Of a stretch of DNA of 64,000 nucleotides, positions 9,198-17,442 are shown piece by piece. The stretch is from Leptospira gomenensis. Its GTDB lineage: Bacteria > Spirochaetota > Leptospiria > Leptospirales > Leptospiraceae. The DNA is taken from assembly GCF_004770155.1 (NCBI RefSeq), contig NZ_RQFA01000010.1:191523-255522 (forward strand), read 5' to 3'. Every line of letters starts with the position of its first letter. The stretch's first letter is position 1. Both the position numbers and the translations under genes were made by a program. Below the pieces are notes generated by a model, which made no database searches, was not told the origin of the DNA, and saw only the letters and a program-made list of their open reading frames with translations.

Positions 9198-10841
9198 ATG
9201 AAAAGAAACATAAGAAAGATCTATTACAATAGTCACATGCTTTTTCAATTTCAAGATCTTTCAATTGAGACTGATTCCGGAGCGGCTCCTAATTTCAGTT
9301 ACGCGTTGTACAGTTTTGAAGGGCTTTGTCTTTATGCAGAGCAAAATTATCTCAGTTTGTTGAATTCAGATATCAAATTGAAAAAGTCCGTGGATCGTTT
9401 TATCGACTACGGAAATATCCATTCCAGCGTTTCGGGTCATAAAAAAAACAAAAAAGACAAACGTGTTCAGCTCATTGTACGGGCACAAAAACGTAAAATT
9501 TATAAAATCGATTTCGAAATGAACCACCGGAGCCGCATTTTTTTGGTCCACATTGAATTGATTCCGGAAGACCCGATTCAAGACGAAGGATATCCGACGC
9601 AAAAATTCGGTTCTTTGAAAGACGCTTTGCTTCGTTCTTTAAAACTCGAACGGACGTATTTTTATCTTTTGAACGTAGATATCTACAATCATCCGTTTTT
9701 GTATCGATTTGAAAATCGGATTTATGAAGCGGTTTTTTTGGATCTTAGAACCGAATTTCTTACGATCACCAACCGTCAGAACGCCTGTTTTCGAGTTTCA
9801 CCCAATCAGATTTTTTTCTCTTATCAGATCAATAAACCCGATGTGGATATCAACTGGATTCCTTCGAGTTTAATTTCTTATATGAAAAATACGGTTCGAG
9901 TAGGGGAATACGAATTCAATCTCAAACTTTCCATCGGGGGTTATCATACTCCGGAGGCGGACACGAGTCCGAGAAAAATTCTAAAGGAACTCAAATTGAA
10001 TCTGGAAAAAGCGAGGGCGTATCCGTTCAGTCGTTACTCGACACAATCCCACAACGATTCTTCCAATATGATTTCGATCTATTTGGCTCTACGGAATTCG
10101 GTTCAGAAAAAAGAATTAGAAATGTATTATCAACCGATTCTTTCCGCGAAACATAGAACGGTTCATTCCTGCGAGGCATTGACCCGATGGAGAAGTCCGG
10201 AACAATCCATGGTCAGTCCGGAAATATTCATTCCTCTTGCGGAGGAATCCGGGTTGATCAGTTCGATCGGTGCCTGGGCGATTCAAAATGCACTTAAGGA
10301 TCTGATTTATATAAAACATCACCGTCTTTTGGACCCCGATCTTTTGATGTCGATCAACCTTTCTCCGTTTCAATTGAAAAATCCGGAATTTGCGGATAAC
10401 TTCATCGCGTATTTTTTACAGCTCAATTTGAATCCTCATTCGGTGGTTCTGGAGTTAACGGAAAGTCGTTTTGAAGAAACTCCTCCGATCATCGAACAGA
10501 TGCGGATTTTGAAACAGTTCGGGTTTCAGATCGCGATCGATGATTTCGGAATCGGTAATTCCAATTTTTCCAGAGTGGAAAAGATCGAAAGCGATTACGT
10601 AAAGTTGGATAAAAGTCTGATTTTGGGGGCGGATACGAACCATTCCAAACGGGGGGTTTTGAAAGCGATTTCGAAAGTGCTTTCCTCTTTGGGAAAACAA
10701 ACGGTTTTTGAGGGAATCGAAAATTCTATCTTAGAAAAAATCGCTCTGGATTGCGGCGCCGATTTTCTCCAAGGGTTCCATTATGGAAAACCGATGAGTT
10801 TGACGGAATTAAAGGAATCCTATTCTTCCCGATTGCACTGA
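9198..10841 (+). CDS. EAL-domain cyclic di-GMP phosphodiesterase-like protein
   Basis: 547 residues, no membrane segment seen. The N-terminal part (about 1-285) is not confidently assigned. The C-terminal EAL domain (about 295-545) has EALTRW (EAL at 326-328), SINLSPFQLKNP, VVLELTESRFEE, IAIDDFGIGNSN, YVKLDKSLI, FEGIEN and LQGFHYGKP. Most metal and catalytic residues of active EAL enzymes are kept, but the loop-6 motif is DDFGIGNSN instead of the usual DDFGTGYSS and AEGVE is FEGIE, so activity is likely but not certain. It would hydrolyse cyclic di-GMP to pGpG. ATG at 9198 is the only good start. Confidence 0.88.
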   Translation: MKRNIRKIYYNSHMLFQFQDLSIETDSGAAPNFSYALYSFEGLCLYAEQNYLSLLNSDIKLKKSVDRFIDYGNIHSSVSGHKKNKKDKRVQLIVRAQKRKIYKIDFEMNHRSRIFLVHIELIPEDPIQDEGYPTQKFGSLKDALLRSLKLERTYFYLLNVDIYNHPFLYRFENRIYEAVFLDLRTEFLTITNRQNACFRVSPNQIFFSYQINKPDVDINWIPSSLISYMKNTVRVGEYEFNLKLSIGGYHTPEADTSPRKILKELKLNLEKARAYPFSRYSTQSHNDSSNMISIYLALRNSVQKKELEMYYQPILSAKHRTVHSCEALTRWRSPEQSMVSPEIFIPLAEESGLISSIGAWAIQNALKDLIYIKHHRLLDPDLLMSINLSPFQLKNPEFADNFIAYFLQLNLNPHSVVLELTESRFEETPPIIEQMRILKQFGFQIAIDDFGIGNSNFSRVEKIESDYVKLDKSLILGADTNHSKRGVLKAISKVLSSLGKQTVFEGIENSILEKIALDCGADFLQGFHYGKPMSLTELKESYSSRLH

Positions 10842-11258
10842 TCGTTCTTGTTTGCGGAGAATTCGTTTTTCGGACGAAACACCGAACTCGAAATCGAAGG
10901 AACCTCCGGAATGAAATCGTTCTTCCCTTTGGATCGTTTTTCTTCGTTTAGAAGATTCGAACAGATTTCAATTCGACGACCCGGCGCAGATAAATCTTCG
11001 ATCCACGGATAAAGAAAGTATTTTCCGTACATTCTGTTTCGTATCTGTACTATCGATTTGTAATACGATCGAATTGGGATCGATTTGTCTCGGTTATCGG
11101 ATTGGGAAAGAAAATCATTTTTCTACGTCACATCGGTTGAAATTCCCGTTTTTGGAACTCTGTTTGATTGAATTCATATCGAAAAACTACTCTGACGAAT
11201 AAACTGTTCCTTTTATAGAATGGATGGAACGATTTTTCGAATTCGATAGAATCATCGT
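10842..11258. other. Non-coding gap
   Basis: About 420 bases between the EAL gene and a lipoprotein gene. No gene, hairpin terminator or repeat could be supported. Confidence 0.45.
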
Positions 11259-12269
11259 ATGCTTAGGATCGTTTCCGGATCGATTGAATTCAGAAAATCG
11301 TATATTCTAAAAATATGGATTACTGCAATCGTTTGTTTCTGGATTTCGAATTGTGCCCGTCCGAAAGAGCTTCCTATAGATTCCTCCACAAACGGTTTGT
11401 TTTTGAATCTGATCGCTTCCGAAACGAGTCGGATGTTTGCGGATTCTTTTGAGCAGGTTCCCGTTTCCGTAGAAGAGGGAGTCTCTCAAAATCTTTCGAT
11501 CGATACTTCTACCTTTTCTCCGTTCCATGGAATTTTATATATTTCCGAAGAAATCGTTTCGCCGATGAGCCCGCTTCAATTTGATACGCAGGTTTCTTCT
11601 ACATCTTCTTCCACGATCCAAGTGAACGTGTTTGCCGCGTCCGATCCGAATTGTGACGAAGAGGAACACATTCTCCGTTTGACGAATGAATTTCATTCCT
11701 TGGTGGGAAAAATTCGTGTTCGAGTTTTGGAAACGGATCGCTGTGTTTTTTTCGCAGACGCAGAACATTCCGGATATTCGGGGGACTTAGGCGGAATCGC
11801 AGGAGCCGACGAAATCTGCGAAAGAGAGAAGAGCGAGTTTTTACCCGGATCCGCTTCGGAATACAAGGCATTGTTGCGGATCAATCTTCCCGATACGAGA
11901 AGACCGGCGAACGCGGCTTCTTCCCAAACAAGCGTGGATTGGCCGATCCGAAAGAATACGCGTTACTTTTTACATTCGAATGACCAGGACCGAATCGAAT
12001 TTTTATTATCCACCGCTTCCGAAGCGATTCCCGGCGACGCCTCCGGAATTTTTGCGATTCCTTTTACCGCTTCGATTCCCGAGGCGCTTGCTCCGAATCC
12101 GAACACTCTTTGGTCCGGTTTTGAAAGCCCTAATTTCGCAAACGGAAGTTGCTGTAATACTTGGACGAGTGGAAGCGGGAGTAGCACAGGGCTTTTTCTA
12201 AACGCGACGTTTACGAGTTATCATTCGTACTGTTCTATTCGTCGTTCGATTTTGTGTATTCGGTTATAA
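11259..12269 (+). CDS. DUF1554-family lipoprotein
   Basis: 336 residues. A basic N-terminus and hydrophobic stretch (KIWITAIVCFWISNC) end at a probable lipobox cysteine, so it is likely a lipoprotein. The C-terminal half (about 160-336) carries the DUF1554 pattern known mainly from Leptospira: CVFFADAEHSGYSGDLGGIAGAD-x-ICE, followed by W-x-IRKNTRYF, and a Cys-rich end (GSCCNTW, YCSIRRSILCIRL). The region between (about 35-150) resembles an Ig-like/SbsA-type domain (PIDSSTNGLFLN, EEIVSPMSPLQF). Biochemical function of DUF1554 is unknown; surface location is inferred. The next gene starts 10 bases downstream, so they may be co-transcribed. Confidence 0.85.
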   Translation: MLRIVSGSIEFRKSYILKIWITAIVCFWISNCARPKELPIDSSTNGLFLNLIASETSRMFADSFEQVPVSVEEGVSQNLSIDTSTFSPFHGILYISEEIVSPMSPLQFDTQVSSTSSSTIQVNVFAASDPNCDEEEHILRLTNEFHSLVGKIRVRVLETDRCVFFADAEHSGYSGDLGGIAGADEICEREKSEFLPGSASEYKALLRINLPDTRRPANAASSQTSVDWPIRKNTRYFLHSNDQDRIEFLLSTASEAIPGDASGIFAIPFTASIPEALAPNPNTLWSGFESPNFANGSCCNTWTSGSGSSTGLFLNATFTSYHSYCSIRRSILCIRL

Positions 12270-12279
12270 GGAAAAAAAT

Positions 12280-12750
12280 ATGGGTAAGCAAATGCAGGTC
12301 AGTAATCAATTCGTGACGTATCACATAAACGGAAACGAAATCAAAGCGATGCTGATTAACCTTTCGGGTTTGATCGACAATCGTTCGATTCTCAGCGTGC
12401 GGGATATCATCCTTTCGATTTTGGATGATTTTTCTGGAATTTACGTTTTGGATCTGAATAAGATCGAAAACGAAGAGTTTATCAATCTTACGAATTTCAG
12501 AAAAATGATTTCCGATGCGGTCCGAGTCAATCCACATTGTGTGATTCTTTCCGAATCCAGAAAGTTGGAACTGTGGATCGAAAACTATTCCATATTCAAC
12601 GGAACGTATTTGGCAAAAAGCGAATCCGATCTTTTGCAGGTTTTCCAAGAAAAATTATCGAACGATCCCATCTCGGAGAGTTCTTTGCATATTTCTGGAG
12701 AAGCGGATATTCGTTTGCATTTGGATTATCTTGTGGAAGACAAACGTTGA
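12280..12750 (+). CDS. Small STAS-like protein (uncertain)
   Basis: 156 residues, no signal peptide or membrane segment. The alternation of strands and helices (IYVLDLNKIENEEFINLTNF, CVILSESRKLELWI, TYLAKSESDLLQVFQ) resembles a STAS domain, but the usual D-S-x-G phosphorylation loop is not recognisable. It may therefore be a non-phosphorylated STAS relative or something else. It follows the DUF1554 gene by 10 bases with a GGAAAAAAAT leader and is followed by a strong terminator. A true STAS protein lies just downstream on the other strand. Confidence 0.6.
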   Translation: MGKQMQVSNQFVTYHINGNEIKAMLINLSGLIDNRSILSVRDIILSILDDFSGIYVLDLNKIENEEFINLTNFRKMISDAVRVNPHCVILSESRKLELWIENYSIFNGTYLAKSESDLLQVFQEKLSNDPISESSLHISGEADIRLHLDYLVEDKR

Positions 12751-12942
12751 AGCCGGGAAGATTCGTCTTTTCGGCGGGGGTTTCGGTCGGTGCTCCCTGA
12801 TTTTGCGATCGAACTCGATTCGATTTTCTTTTGCGAAGAAATCAACAGCCGCTTCCCCGGAACTTCTTTGTTTTCATTTCAAAAACTCCGATCCTTTCGA
12901 GGAATTTTAATTTCTCTTTTTTGCCCGCATCGAACTTCGTGT

Positions 12943-12986
12943 ACGCCGATCGTCCTCCTAAGACTCGATACGATCGGCGTTTTTTG
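12943..12986 (+). terminator. Rho-independent terminator
   Basis: Perfect 10-bp arms ACGCCGATCG (12943-12952) and CGATCGGCGT (12971-12980), followed by TTTTT. It closes the plus-strand DUF1554 / STAS-like unit, before the convergent minus-strand operon. Confidence 0.85.
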
Positions 12987-13022
12987 TTGTGGGGAAAACG
13001 GAATGTTTTCCGTAAACGCAGT

Positions 13023-13418
13023 TTAGTAAGTCAATCCCTTATCCGCTGCCGCGTCCAAATCGATCATCATCGGAATCAGTTTATCCAAACGGGTCAGCTC
13101 GAATATTTTCGCGATCGACTGAGGTATGGAATAGACGATCAATGCTCCTTTTGCTTCCTTCATCAATCTTGCCTGAGTACTGATCAATACGGCCAGCCCG
13201 GAAGAATCGATATGCGTAGTGGAAGAAAGATCCAAAAGTAAAACCCGGCTTCCGTCGTCGATCTTCTGGTTGAATAAATCCTTCAACTTTTTAGACGAGA
13301 AGATGGTGATCTCGCCGGTCGTTTTGACGATCGATATATGCGGTTTTAGAAGATGATTTACGTGAGAATTCGAAATACTTTCGATCGATAAATCGTTTGC
13401 GGATGTGTTGTTTTCCAT
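13023..13418 (-). CDS. STAS-domain anti-sigma factor antagonist
   Basis: 131 residues. A single STAS domain with the phosphorylation-loop motif HIDSSGLAVLISTQ (conserved Ser in D-S-S-G), preceded by VLLLDLS. Proteins of this type (SpoIIAA/RsbV) bind an anti-sigma kinase when unphosphorylated and are reactivated by a PP2C phosphatase. It is the last gene of a minus-strand unit whose first gene is exactly such a phosphatase (15870-17354), so a partner-switching module is likely. A cognate anti-sigma kinase is not present in the window. Confidence 0.9.
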   Translation of the reverse strand: MENNTSANDLSIESISNSHVNHLLKPHISIVKTTGEITIFSSKKLKDLFNQKIDDGSRVLLLDLSSTTHIDSSGLAVLISTQARLMKEAKGALIVYSIPQSIAKIFELTRLDKLIPMMIDLDAAADKGLTY

Positions 13419-13427
13419 TGTATTTTC

Positions 13428-14432
13428 CTAAAAATTGATATTCATTTTCATTTCGATTTTTTGACCCCTTTCCGAGTTTCGATGGTAGTCGGGAGGAACG
13501 GTACCGGAAGACGGCGCAATGCCGGAATCCTGTAGAAAATAGGAAATCGTGACGGGAAAGCTAACGAAAACGGCGTTGAGCGCATAGCTAAAAAACAACG
13601 AAATCAAAAACATCTGATTCAGCGTTTTGTGTTTTTCGAATTCTCCGGTGTCGCTTTGGGACCAAAGCAAGGATCCGTCGTTTTGCGGTATGAGAACGGG
13701 GGCTCCGCTTTCTGCGCGTTTTGCCTCCATAAATTCGTAGACGGCTCCTGCCGCGAAGAACGCAGATACTCCCAAATGTGTATATCCCGTTTTAGAATGT
13801 CCTAACTTGGTCAAATAATATCCGGGTATCAAATAATCCCAAAATTCAAGCTGGATCTTCGGTTTGATTTCTTCCGGCCCATTGTCGTAGGTGATCGATT
13901 CGATTTCTTTTATATCTAAAAGGGAAGGGCCGTCTTCCGATTTTTTTTTCATCAGAAGGGAGGTTTCATCCTGAATGGAAATTCCCTCTCGAAAGGTTTC
14001 ACCTTGTGTGGATCGGATCGTAAACGTAAATCCGCTGGCGGACAACTGCCCTAAAAGTTTTTGTGAAGCGGATCGGATCCTGATTTTTTTGAATTCGTTT
14101 TTAGACATACGTAGGTATCTGTTTCCCGCGTCCATGTAATAGACGGTATTCGGATTGAATTTCAACAGTTTGAATCCGCAGACTTCCTCGTTCCCGTTCT
14201 GAAATTGGATACAAAGTTCGTTTCCGGATTCTTCCAAGAATATCTCCGCGATTTCCTTTTTGGAAATCTTTTGATCCCGACCGTTCGTCACAACCGTGAT
14301 ATGATCCGCGAGAGGATCGTTTTCCTTGAGATCCCCGTCCACTACTTCTCCGTTTTTGAGAAGAATTCTATGGGGTCGTATTTCCGTCGCGAGAAGGAAA
14401 CATAACAAAACGGGAATCAAAATTCGTTTCAT
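13428..14432 (-). CDS. Exported or envelope protein of unknown family
   Basis: 334 residues. N-terminal signal-like segment MKRILIPVLLCFLLATEI, then a beta-rich region starting HRILLKNGEVVDGDL and repeating similar elements (KKEIAEIFLEE, KIRIRSASQKLLG, IKEIESITYD), and C-terminal hydrophobic stretches (about 205-300: YLIPGYYLTKLG, THLGVSAFFAAGAVYEFM, LFFSYALNAVFVSFPVTISYF). Its ATG overlaps the stop of the previous gene (ATGA), so translation is coupled. Function unknown; operon membership suggests a role in envelope-linked partner switching. Confidence 0.75.
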   Translation of the reverse strand: MKRILIPVLLCFLLATEIRPHRILLKNGEVVDGDLKENDPLADHITVVTNGRDQKISKKEIAEIFLEESGNELCIQFQNGNEEVCGFKLLKFNPNTVYYMDAGNRYLRMSKNEFKKIRIRSASQKLLGQLSASGFTFTIRSTQGETFREGISIQDETSLLMKKKSEDGPSLLDIKEIESITYDNGPEEIKPKIQLEFWDYLIPGYYLTKLGHSKTGYTHLGVSAFFAAGAVYEFMEAKRAESGAPVLIPQNDGSLLWSQSDTGEFEKHKTLNQMFLISLFFSYALNAVFVSFPVTISYFLQDSGIAPSSGTVPPDYHRNSERGQKIEMKMNINF

Positions 14433-15868
14433 GGGCTTAACTCGATGCTTACGGAGGAAGTCAGTTTGATTTTTTTTCGATTTTGTTTTTCGATCAACGT
14501 TATGGATTGATCCTCTTCTATAATAGCCTTGGAAAATCGGATTTTCTGCGTTCCGGTTACGAAATACAAGTTCGCGTTTCGAGTTGAGTTTTTGGACAAA
14601 GAGATCGATTCGATCGTATAAGTGGCCAACGTGATCGGGAAATGTGAGGAAAAAATTTTGGTTTGATCCCCGTCGATTACGATTCGTTTTCCGTAAGCGG
14701 GAAGATCATTTCCGGTTCGGATTTCTATGAAATTTCTCGCCTGCGCCTTGATTTCGTCCTCCGCCTTTTTTAAAAACGCGTTCGACTGATCGAGGACCGA
14801 TCGAAGGTTCGGATCCGTAATCGGAGTTTTTTCCTCACTCGTTTTGGAGATCGAATCGCCGTTTTCCGAAATCGGTTTTAACTTTTCGGCGGAGGCTCGG
14901 ATTTCCCGCGCTTCTGAGACGTCTCCGAGTCGTTCCGCGTTCCGATCCGAAATTCTCGCAACTTCACTTCCCGCGTTGTAGTAATGTCCCAACATCAAAA
15001 GTCTTCGATTGGCTTTGATCGCGATTTCCTTGTCGATTTCGGAAAACGCAAGGGCCGCGTATTCGGTGATGGCGTTTTTTTGATTTCCCGTTTTTTCCAT
15101 CGAATACGCGCGGATGTATTTCATTTCCGCGGTATCGATCGGCGTTTTGGAGAATTCCTCCAAAACCTTCGCGTAATTTCCTTTGGCGAAATACGCTTTG
15201 ATTCTTGCCTCGGGGGAATTGAAATTTTTTTCGATCTCCTGCGCGTTTAACTTCGATCTCCGGATGATTTCTTTGAGAATTTCCGCGTCTCCGGCAAAGC
15301 CGCCGTTGGGATTTTGTTTTTGTAAGATTTCCAAATCGGAGAGTGCGAGATCGAATTCTCCCTGGGCCGCGAGACAAAATGCCTGGTGCAACAGAATGAA
15401 TCCGCTTTCTTCGCTTCCTTTCGAAAAGAGCGGAAGGGCTTCCGCATACGACTGATAGGCTTCCTTGTAGATTTGATTCCGTTCGAGTTGAAACGAACGT
15501 TCGAGGATTCCGATTTTAGAGGAATCGATTTCGAATCGGATCGGCGGTTTGCCCGTGGCCAGTCGAACCCCGTTGATGAGAGCGCCTCCCAGGTTTTGTA
15601 GAAAATTCGTTTGAAATACGTTGCGACGTCCGGAATCGATGAGGGAACTTTGTAGATTGTTCAGACTCATCTCCGCTTTGAGATTGTCCTTGTTGGAAAG
15701 AATACTTTCGAATTTCGTGCGCAAAACCTCGCTGGAAAAGGAGAAGTTGAGCACCTTTCGTTTTTCGAGAATCACCTTGAGCTCGAATAACTTCGTATCG
15801 AGTACGATCAAACCGAACGCTACGATGAGTAGAAATCCCAGGATCGCGATCAAAAAACTTTTTTTCAT
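14429..15868 (-). CDS. Membrane-anchored TPR-like protein
   Basis: 479 residues. One N-terminal membrane anchor (FLIAILGFLLIVAFGLIVLD) and then a helical middle (about 125-330) with TPR-like units such as EAYQSYAEALPLFSKGSEESG, FDLALSDLEILQKQNP, YAKVLEEFSK and NQKNAITEYAALAFS. The C-terminal 100 residues look beta-rich. It overlaps the next gene by ATGA and follows the PP2C gene by one base, so it belongs to the same operon. Probably an envelope scaffold or lipid-facing sensor partner (inference). No known name. Confidence 0.75.
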   Translation of the reverse strand: MKKSFLIAILGFLLIVAFGLIVLDTKLFELKVILEKRKVLNFSFSSEVLRTKFESILSNKDNLKAEMSLNNLQSSLIDSGRRNVFQTNFLQNLGGALINGVRLATGKPPIRFEIDSSKIGILERSFQLERNQIYKEAYQSYAEALPLFSKGSEESGFILLHQAFCLAAQGEFDLALSDLEILQKQNPNGGFAGDAEILKEIIRRSKLNAQEIEKNFNSPEARIKAYFAKGNYAKVLEEFSKTPIDTAEMKYIRAYSMEKTGNQKNAITEYAALAFSEIDKEIAIKANRRLLMLGHYYNAGSEVARISDRNAERLGDVSEAREIRASAEKLKPISENGDSISKTSEEKTPITDPNLRSVLDQSNAFLKKAEDEIKAQARNFIEIRTGNDLPAYGKRIVIDGDQTKIFSSHFPITLATYTIESISLSKNSTRNANLYFVTGTQKIRFSKAIIEEDQSITLIEKQNRKKIKLTSSVSIELSP

Positions 15869-15869
15869 T

Positions 15870-17354
15870 TCACCCGATCTCTAAGATTCCGAACGTGACG
15901 TCGTCGGGAAAGGCGCGGGCATACGTGTGCAATTCTTCGTCGATCGAATGCATCAGTTCGGTGGCCGGAAGTGCGCAATGTTTCTGGAATAACTCCAACA
16001 AACGATCGTCTCCGAACGGTTCGTTCCGCTCGTCGAGCGCGTCTAAAATTCCGTCCGTGTATACGAGCAGCTTATCTCCGGGTTTCGTTTTGATTTTGAG
16101 TACTTCATACGGATCGGGGATTCCGATGCCGAGTACGAATCCGGTGGAATTGAGGGTGATGATCTTTTCGGATTCTTTCCGATAGTAGTAGATCGGGTTG
16201 TGACCGGCGCTGCTAAAATACGCATAAGAAGAATGTTTTTCGAAAAGTATAAAGATGCCGGTCGCGAAAAAAGTTCCCTGTAACGTGGTAAATAAATTAT
16301 CGCTCAGTTTGCCGAGGATGAGCGCGGGGTTGACGGTTTCCTTGAGTATGTTTTCGAGATTGTAGTGTATGATCGAAGTGATCAAAGCCGCGGAAACCCC
16401 GTGTCCGGTTGCGTCCGCCAAAAAAAAAGCGGTGCGGTCCTCGTTGATTTCTATGATGTCGTAGATGTCGCCGCTGACTTCCCGCATCGGTTTGTAGTGG
16501 ATGTCCGCGTGGATGAGATTGTATTTCTTTCGTTTTCCCGGAAGAAAACATTCCTGTACGTTTTTTCCGATTTCGAGTTCGGTTTGTATCTGCGTATTTT
16601 TGAGTTGTAACGCATCGACTTGATTCGAGATTTTATCCGCCATTCCGTTGAACGTACTTCCGAGGATATCGAGTTCGTCCTGTGCGTCGCTTTTCCAGGA
16701 AATTCTCGCACTGAGATTTCCGGTGGCCATGGTCTCGCTGACTTCCTTGAGTTGGAACAGACGTACGAAAATTTTTCGGTAGAGAAAAATTCCGAAAAGA
16801 GTGTGGAACGCGAATCCCCAAACCAACAAAAGACCGAGCTGGAGATACAGGGATTGAAGTCGGTCCACCATTTCTTTCATACGAATTTGTGAGATCAGAA
16901 ACGTTTTCGGATCTAATACGAAGATAAGATTTACGATGAATCGGGACGTGTCCAATTCGATGTCGTAGGATGTGTTGAGCGCGGCCTTGGCGTTGGCCAT
17001 GTGCGACAATTTCGATTTGAGGTTTTCGACGGTCGCGGTCGTTCCGTTTCCTGCGAGTTGTTTGACTCCTTCCAACGACGCGGTTTCCGATCCTACGATG
17101 GAAAAATTCGACAGGCCGATACTCACGAGTTTGTTTTGGAAATCCTGGATTTGATCCGGGTTGTCGTAATCGATTTTATGAAAGGATTCTATCTTCTTGA
17201 GAATTTCCCGCGCGACCCGATCCGATTCCAACGTAAAATTGGAGAGAAGCAGATCGGTTTGATTTTCGAAGATCATCACCGCTACGAAGGTCAGATTGAC
17301 TACGGTCAATATGGTATAAATGACTACGATCTGCAGTCGAAGCGATTTCTTCAT
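15870..17354 (-). CDS. Membrane PP2C-type (SpoIIE/RsbU) phosphatase with HAMP domain
   Basis: 494 residues from ATG 17354; an upstream ATG at 17387 would add 11 residues before MKKSLRLQ. Membrane segment 1 (about 8-28), a periplasmic domain (about 30-170), segment 2 (about 180-205), a HAMP linker (FQLKEVSETMATGNLSARI), a short coiled coil and a SpoIIE-type PP2C domain (about 260-494) with KPMREVSGDIYDI, FLADATGHGVSAALI, SAGHNPIYYYR, LLVYTDGILDA and DDVTFGIL. The acidic metal ligands of the family are all there. It should dephosphorylate a STAS antagonist, probably that at 13023-13418 in the same operon, in response to an envelope signal. Confidence 0.92.
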   Translation of the reverse strand: MKKSLRLQIVVIYTILTVVNLTFVAVMIFENQTDLLLSNFTLESDRVAREILKKIESFHKIDYDNPDQIQDFQNKLVSIGLSNFSIVGSETASLEGVKQLAGNGTTATVENLKSKLSHMANAKAALNTSYDIELDTSRFIVNLIFVLDPKTFLISQIRMKEMVDRLQSLYLQLGLLLVWGFAFHTLFGIFLYRKIFVRLFQLKEVSETMATGNLSARISWKSDAQDELDILGSTFNGMADKISNQVDALQLKNTQIQTELEIGKNVQECFLPGKRKKYNLIHADIHYKPMREVSGDIYDIIEINEDRTAFFLADATGHGVSAALITSIIHYNLENILKETVNPALILGKLSDNLFTTLQGTFFATGIFILFEKHSSYAYFSSAGHNPIYYYRKESEKIITLNSTGFVLGIGIPDPYEVLKIKTKPGDKLLVYTDGILDALDERNEPFGDDRLLELFQKHCALPATELMHSIDEELHTYARAFPDDVTFGILEIG

Positions 17355-17442
17355 GATCGGGATAAAGTATAGAAGAAATCGCGCCAAAAATCATTTCACG
17401 CTATAACGTGAATCGATCCGTCGTCGTTCGGATCGTGTTTTG

